From NCBI GenBank assembly GCA_903949225.1, contig CAJAYZ010000409.1, positions 1 to 9,788 of the forward strand: 9,788 bases of DNA. The letters are read 5' to 3'. Shown here piece after piece: positions 6,759 to 9,788 of the stretch (the stretch's first letter is position 1; each line of letters opens with the position of its first letter). Source of the DNA: an uncultured Planctomycetaceae bacterium. Its GTDB lineage: Bacteria; Planctomycetota; Planctomycetia; Pirellulales; UBA1268. A program made the position numbers and the translations under genes. A model generated the notes under the pieces. That model was not told the origin of the DNA and ran no database searches. It saw only the letters and a list, made by a program, of their open reading frames with translations.

Positions 6759-6909
6759 TCGCTGGAGCGCTCGTTGCCGCCCCGCCCCGAACGCGGTCGG
6801 GATCGCCGGGAAGTAGCCGAGTCCGTCGTCCGCGGCCACGGAGCGCCACAGCGTCGAAAGCCTGCTAGGCTCCAAGTCCTTCCGAGGGTCTCCTCCTCCC
6901 GATTCCACG
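6759..6909 (+). other. thiS-thiG spacer with short inverted repeats
   Basis: This 151-bp stretch has no credible gene. It contains the palindrome GAGCGCTC (6765-6772), a hairpin CCCGA-acgcgg-TCGGG (6786-6801) and a hairpin AGCCT-gct-AGGCT (6859-6871). A pyrimidine run TCTCCTCCTCCC (6889-6900) lies just before the thiG start where a Shine-Dalgarno would be expected. I see no TPP riboswitch consensus and no U-tract. It could carry a weak terminator or a thiG promoter. Confidence 0.35.
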
Positions 6910-7764
6910 ATGCCTCCGCCCACCATGCCCCCTGTGCAATCGACCGCCGAGACGCTCACCGTCGGCGGGATCACGCTTTCCAGTCGCCTCGTCGTCGGCA
7001 CCGGGAAATACCGCTCCTATGCCGAGATGGCCCGGTGCCTCGAGGCAGCGGGGACCGACTGCGTCACGGTGGCTGTGCGGCGCGAGCGGCTGGTGAACGC
7101 GGCCGGCGAGAACATCCTCGATCACCTCGATCCGAAGCGCTACACGATCCTCCCCAACACGGCCGGATGCTTCACCGCCGACGAGGCGGTCCGCGTTGCC
7201 AGGCTCGGCCGCGAGCTGCTCCGTGATCTCGGCAATCCCGGCAGCGAGTGGGTGAAGCTCGAAGTCCTCGGCGACACGCGCACGCTCCTCCCCGATCCGA
7301 TTGGCACGCTCGATGCGACGATCCGGCTCGTCGCCGAGGGCTTCGCCGTCCTCGTCTACTCGAGCGACGATCCGGTTCTTGCCCGGCGGCTCAAGGAGGC
7401 CGGGGCGGCGAGCGTGATGCCGGCCGGGAGCCCGATCGGCTCCGGGCAGGGGATCCTCAATCCCAACGCCCTGAAGATCTGCCTGGAGTATCTCAAGGAG
7501 GACGACCCCGACTATCCCGTCATCGTCGATGCCGGGGTCGGCACCGCCAGCGACGTCGCCGAGGCGATGGAGCTCGGCGTCGATGGCGTCCTCCTCAATA
7601 CCGCCATCGCCCACGCTACCGATCCGCTGCGGATGGCCGCGGCGATGCAGGCGGCCTGTTACGCGGGCCGGCAGGCGTTCCTTGCCGGGCGGATCCCCCG
7701 CCGTCTCTACGCCACCGCATCGAGCCCCGACGAGGGACGGATCGGTCACTCCGCCGGAGGTTGA
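6910..7764 (+). CDS. thiG: Thiazole synthase ThiG
   Basis: ThiG condenses 1-deoxy-D-xylulose 5-phosphate, dehydroglycine and sulfur from ThiS thiocarboxylate into the thiazole phosphate of thiamine, in the cytoplasm. The 284-residue product is a complete TIM barrel with family motifs: LVVGTGKY (27-34), AVRRERL (55-61), LPNTAG (81-86), WVKLEVLGD (114-122), MPAGSPIGSGQGILNP (170-185), VDAGVGTASD (206-215), DGVLLNTAI (225-233) and ATASSPDEG (268-276). Lys116 aligns with the catalytic Schiff-base lysine (Lys96 in B. subtilis). Homologs usually start near LTVGG (residue 16), so the first 15 residues are extra; the ATGs at 6910 and 6925 and a GTG at 6934 are all possible starts and none has a good Shine-Dalgarno. 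It lies downstream of thiS and 3 bp before hisF. Confidence 0.95.
   Translation: MPPPTMPPVQSTAETLTVGGITLSSRLVVGTGKYRSYAEMARCLEAAGTDCVTVAVRRERLVNAAGENILDHLDPKRYTILPNTAGCFTADEAVRVARLGRELLRDLGNPGSEWVKLEVLGDTRTLLPDPIGTLDATIRLVAEGFAVLVYSSDDPVLARRLKEAGAASVMPAGSPIGSGQGILNPNALKICLEYLKEDDPDYPVIVDAGVGTASDVAEAMELGVDGVLLNTAIAHATDPLRMAAAMQAACYAGRQAFLAGRIPRRLYATASSPDEGRIGHSAGG
7756..7760 (+). promoter_or_regulatory. hisF ribosome binding site inside the end of thiG
   Basis: GGAGG lies within the last codons of thiG and ends 7 bases before the hisF GTG at 7768. A closer ATG at 7764, overlapping the thiG stop (TGATG), opens only a four-codon reading frame, so the GTG is the real start. The arrangement implies that translation of hisF is coupled to thiG. 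Confidence 0.7.
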
Positions 7765-7767
7765 TGC

Positions 7768-8544
7768 GTGCTCGCTAAACGGATCATTCCCTGCCTCGAC
7801 GTGGAGAAGGGGCGTGTCGTAAAGGGGACGAAGTTCCTCGACCTCGTCGATGCCGGCGATCCGGTCGCGGTCGCCGCCCGCTACGAGGCGGAGGGAGCCG
7901 ATGAGCTGGTGTTCCTCGACATCACGGCCAGCCACGAGGAACGCTCGATCATGCTCGATGTGGTCCGCCGGGTGTCGGAGACGGTCTTCATGCCGTTCAC
8001 CGTCGGCGGCGGGATCCGGACGCTCGACGACGCCTCGCGACTCATTCAGGCAGGCGCGGAGAAGGTGAGCATCAATTCCGCCGCGGTGCGGACGCCGGAG
8101 CTCGTCTCGCGCGTCGCAGACCGGCTCGGCAGCTGTGCCACGGTCGTCAACATCGACCCCAAGCGGGTGATGAAGGATGGCCGGGAAATCTGGGAGGTGT
8201 TTGTCAGCGGGGGACGGGTGCCGACGGGGCTTGAGGCCGTGGCCTGGGCCCGCGAGGTCGAGCGGCTCGGTGCCGGGGAGATCGTGCTGACCTGCATGGA
8301 CCGCGACGGCACGCGCGATGGCTACGACCTCGAGATCACCGCCGCCGTCAGTCGCGCCGTCGGCATCCCCGTCGTCGCCAGCGGCGGCGCCGGTCGGCCC
8401 GATCATCTTGCCGACGCGATTACGCTCGGCGGGGCCGATGCAGCCCTGGCCGCTGGCATCTTCCACTTCGGCCAGTGTACGATCCGGGAGGTTAAAGATC
8501 TGTTCATCCGTCGGGGGATTCCGGTCCGTCCGCCCCCGTCCTGA
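7768..8544 (+). CDS. hisF: Imidazole glycerol phosphate synthase cyclase subunit HisF
   Basis: HisF uses ammonia delivered by the glutaminase HisH to convert PRFAR into imidazole glycerol phosphate and AICAR, the fifth step of histidine synthesis, linking it to purine synthesis. The 258-residue product is a full-length TIM barrel starting with the canonical MLAKRIIPCLDV. Both catalytic aspartates are at standard positions: Asp11 and Asp130 (VVNIDPKR). Other family motifs are FTVGGGIR (77-84), SINSAAV (101-107), TCMDRDGT (175-182), VASGGAG (203-209) and AAGIFHFGQ (228-236). The GTG start at 7768 is set by the GGAGG at 7756-7760 and by the conserved N-terminus. No hisH, hisA or other histidine gene is adjacent, so the pathway is presumably scattered; pairing with thiG is unusual but there is no sign of transfer or damage. 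Confidence 0.97.
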   Translation: MLAKRIIPCLDVEKGRVVKGTKFLDLVDAGDPVAVAARYEAEGADELVFLDITASHEERSIMLDVVRRVSETVFMPFTVGGGIRTLDDASRLIQAGAEKVSINSAAVRTPELVSRVADRLGSCATVVNIDPKRVMKDGREIWEVFVSGGRVPTGLEAVAWAREVERLGAGEIVLTCMDRDGTRDGYDLEITAAVSRAVGIPVVASGGAGRPDHLADAITLGGADAALAAGIFHFGQCTIREVKDLFIRRGIPVRPPPS

Positions 8545-8643
8545 CGGCCGCGACCGCGGGCGACGACGCGCCAGCCCCGGGCGTGCCCTGCCGACGCGGT
8601 GGCAGTTCCTACGTTCCACCACATCCTCTTCGATAGGCATGCC
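8545..8643 (+). other. hisF-pilT-like spacer
   Basis: This 99-bp spacer has no gene. It contains a possible hairpin GGTGG...CCACC (8598-8602 with 8616-8620, 13-base loop) overlapping an alternative TGCC...GGCA pairing (8589-8592 with 8601-8604). No clear promoter or strong Shine-Dalgarno precedes the ATG at 8644. It might terminate the thiG-hisF transcript or carry a promoter for the next gene; neither is demonstrated. Confidence 0.3.
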
Positions 8644-9788
8644 ATGGCCACGATCGAAACCGCCCCAGCGACCCCCGCCACCCCCGTCCGGGGCATGAAG
8701 AAGAAGGACCGCCTCGAGATCGACAGGCTGTTCGAGGCACTGGTGCGGTTGCAGGGGAGCGATCTCCATCTCAAGGTCGGCCAGCCCCCCTTCATGCGCG
8801 TGAAGGGCTCGCTCCAGCCGCTCAAGCACGACAAGCTCGACGACGAGACCATGCAGCGGCTCTGCTTCGCGATGCTCGACGATCGACAGAAGAAGATCCT
8901 CGACGTCGACGGCGGCGCCGACTTCGCCCACACCTGCGTCGTCGACGACATTCGCTGGCGGTTCCGTGTCAATCTTCTCTACCAGCAGGGCTCGCTGGGA
9001 ATGGTCGCGCGGCGCGTCAACAACAAGATCCCCGACTTCAAGGGGCTCTTCCTCCCGCCGAGCCTGGAGAGGATGTGCGTCCTCGACCAGGGGATGGTGC
9101 TCCTTGCGGGCGTTACCGGCTCCGGCAAGAGCACGACGATCGGATCGATGCTCAATTACATCAACCAGACCTACCGCAAGCACATCCTCACCCTCGAGGA
9201 TCCGATCGAGTTCGTGTTCACCGAAGACAAGTGCCTGATCAACCAGCGAGAGATCGGTACCGACGTCAAGAACTTCGAGATCGGGATGAAGCACGCGGTC
9301 CGCGAGGATCCCGACATCATCCTCGTCGGCGAGTTGCGTGACGTGGAGACGTTCAAGACGGCCATTCACGCCGCCGAGACGGGTCATCTCGTGTTCGGCA
9401 CGATCCACGCCGCGAGCGCCTCCAGTTGCATCGGCCGCATCCTCGACCTCTTCCCCCAGGAGGAGCATCCCTCGATCCGCAGCGCCATCGCCTTCAACAT
9501 GAAGGGGATCATCGCGCAGAAGCTGTTGAAGTCGATCCGCGAGGGGGTCAGCCGGGTGCCGATCTGCGAGGTGATGTTCTTCGACGTCCTCGTGAGGAAG
9601 TACATCCTCGAGGAGCAGGATCATCTCCTCGCCGACCACATCAAGAAGTCGCACCGCGACGGCATGCAGGATTTCACGATGAGCCTCAAGAGCCTCATCG
9701 ACCAGGGGCTCATCGATCGCAACGACGCGCTCGAGATCGCCCCCAACCGCGAGGCGCTGACGATGGCGCTGAAGGGCATCGGAGTGAC
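8644..9788 (+). CDS. pilT: PilT-like type IV pilus/secretion ATPase (3' end beyond window)
   Basis: Member of the GspE/PilT hexameric ATPase family; PilT drives type IV pilus retraction at the inner membrane. Residues 1-381 are present; the frame is still open at the last base, and an apparent TGA at 9785-9787 is out of frame. Visible motifs: N-terminal SDLHLKVGQPPFMRVKG (39-55), Walker A GVTGSGKST (156-164), Asp box LTLEDPIEF (182-190), Walker B region DPDIILVGELRD (223-234) and His box TGHLVFGTIHAASA (246-259). GMQDFTMSLKSLIDQGLI (341-358) matches the PilT/PilU C-terminus. The usual PilT AIRNRE retraction motif is not recognisable; residues 310-330 read FEVMFFDVLVRKY-like. It could therefore be a PilU-like or lineage-specific variant. 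About 20 extra residues precede the family core. The remainder beyond GIGV is probably short. Pilus partners are not visible. Confidence 0.9.
   Translation, partial: MATIETAPATPATPVRGMKKKDRLEIDRLFEALVRLQGSDLHLKVGQPPFMRVKGSLQPLKHDKLDDETMQRLCFAMLDDRQKKILDVDGGADFAHTCVVDDIRWRFRVNLLYQQGSLGMVARRVNNKIPDFKGLFLPPSLERMCVLDQGMVLLAGVTGSGKSTTIGSMLNYINQTYRKHILTLEDPIEFVFTEDKCLINQREIGTDVKNFEIGMKHAVREDPDIILVGELRDVETFKTAIHAAETGHLVFGTIHAASASSCIGRILDLFPQEEHPSIRSAIAFNMKGIIAQKLLKSIREGVSRVPICEVMFFDVLVRKYILEEQDHLLADHIKKSHRDGMQDFTMSLKSLIDQGLIDRNDALEIAPNREALTMALKGIGV

Noticed and set aside
6759..6909. A TPP riboswitch or tRNA upstream of thiG
   Set aside because: Neither the conserved thi-box core (CTGAGA-type and the downstream ACC-TGATC-type segment) nor a cloverleaf could be found by eye.
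6865..9654. A 929-codon open frame antisense to thiG, hisF and the pilT-like gene
   Set aside because: It crosses three genes with certain identities on the plus strand and has no recognisable domain; long antisense frames are common in GC-rich genomes.
9785..9787. TGA at the window end as the stop of the pilT-like gene
   Set aside because: The codon phase from 8644 reads GGA GTG AC at 9781-9788, so this TGA is out of frame and the gene continues past the window.

Overview
The window is GC-rich and densely coded, and it reads like chromosome of a planctomycete, probably Pirellulales-like. The evidence is a secreted protein whose N-terminus resembles the planctomycete LEPR-XLL export/anchor motif, a WD40 protein whose C-terminus resembles a module usually seen inside planctomycete DUF1549/DUF1553 surface proteins, and a divergent L-fucose-isomerase-like enzyme of a kind I associate with these bacteria. 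The assignment is an inference from family knowledge; no rRNA or other marker is present.

Layout. Bases 1-212 are a leader with alternating G and C runs. Bases 213-2882 (+) encode an 889-residue secreted or surface protein: LEPR-like N-terminus, nine tandem RTX-type nonapeptides, then a large secreted beta-propeller domain. Bases 2950-4641 (-) encode the sugar-isomerase-like protein, convergent with the first gene across a 67-bp gap containing hairpins. A 219-bp divergent region (4642-4860) holds a candidate promoter and three copies of a TCGGTTC motif, one inverted. Bases 4861-6492 (+) encode a signal-peptide WD40 propeller with the extra C-terminal domain. Its stop codon overlaps the start of thiS (6489-6758), which is followed after a 151-bp spacer by thiG (6910-7764), then by hisF (7768-8544) after 3 bp, and after 99 bp by a PilT-like secretion/retraction ATPase (8644 to the window end) that is still open at the last base.

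How the genes fit together. ThiS (sulfur carrier) and ThiG (thiazole synthase) work in the same step of thiamine biosynthesis. HisF is the cyclase half of imidazole glycerol phosphate synthase; no hisH or hisA is adjacent, so histidine genes are probably dispersed. The spacing suggests that WD40-thiS and thiG-hisF are co-translated or co-transcribed pairs. The PilT-like gene may have its own promoter. The first two genes have no obvious functional link to the thiamine/histidine block.

No mobile element, CRISPR array, tRNA or rRNA was seen, and there is no TPP riboswitch consensus upstream of thiS or thiG. I did not find a convincing new multi-gene system. The most unusual points are the two multidomain beta-propeller proteins, the divergent isomerase that keeps the putative metal ligands, the leader and divergent-region secondary structures, and the PilT-like ATPase with an altered C-terminal motif.
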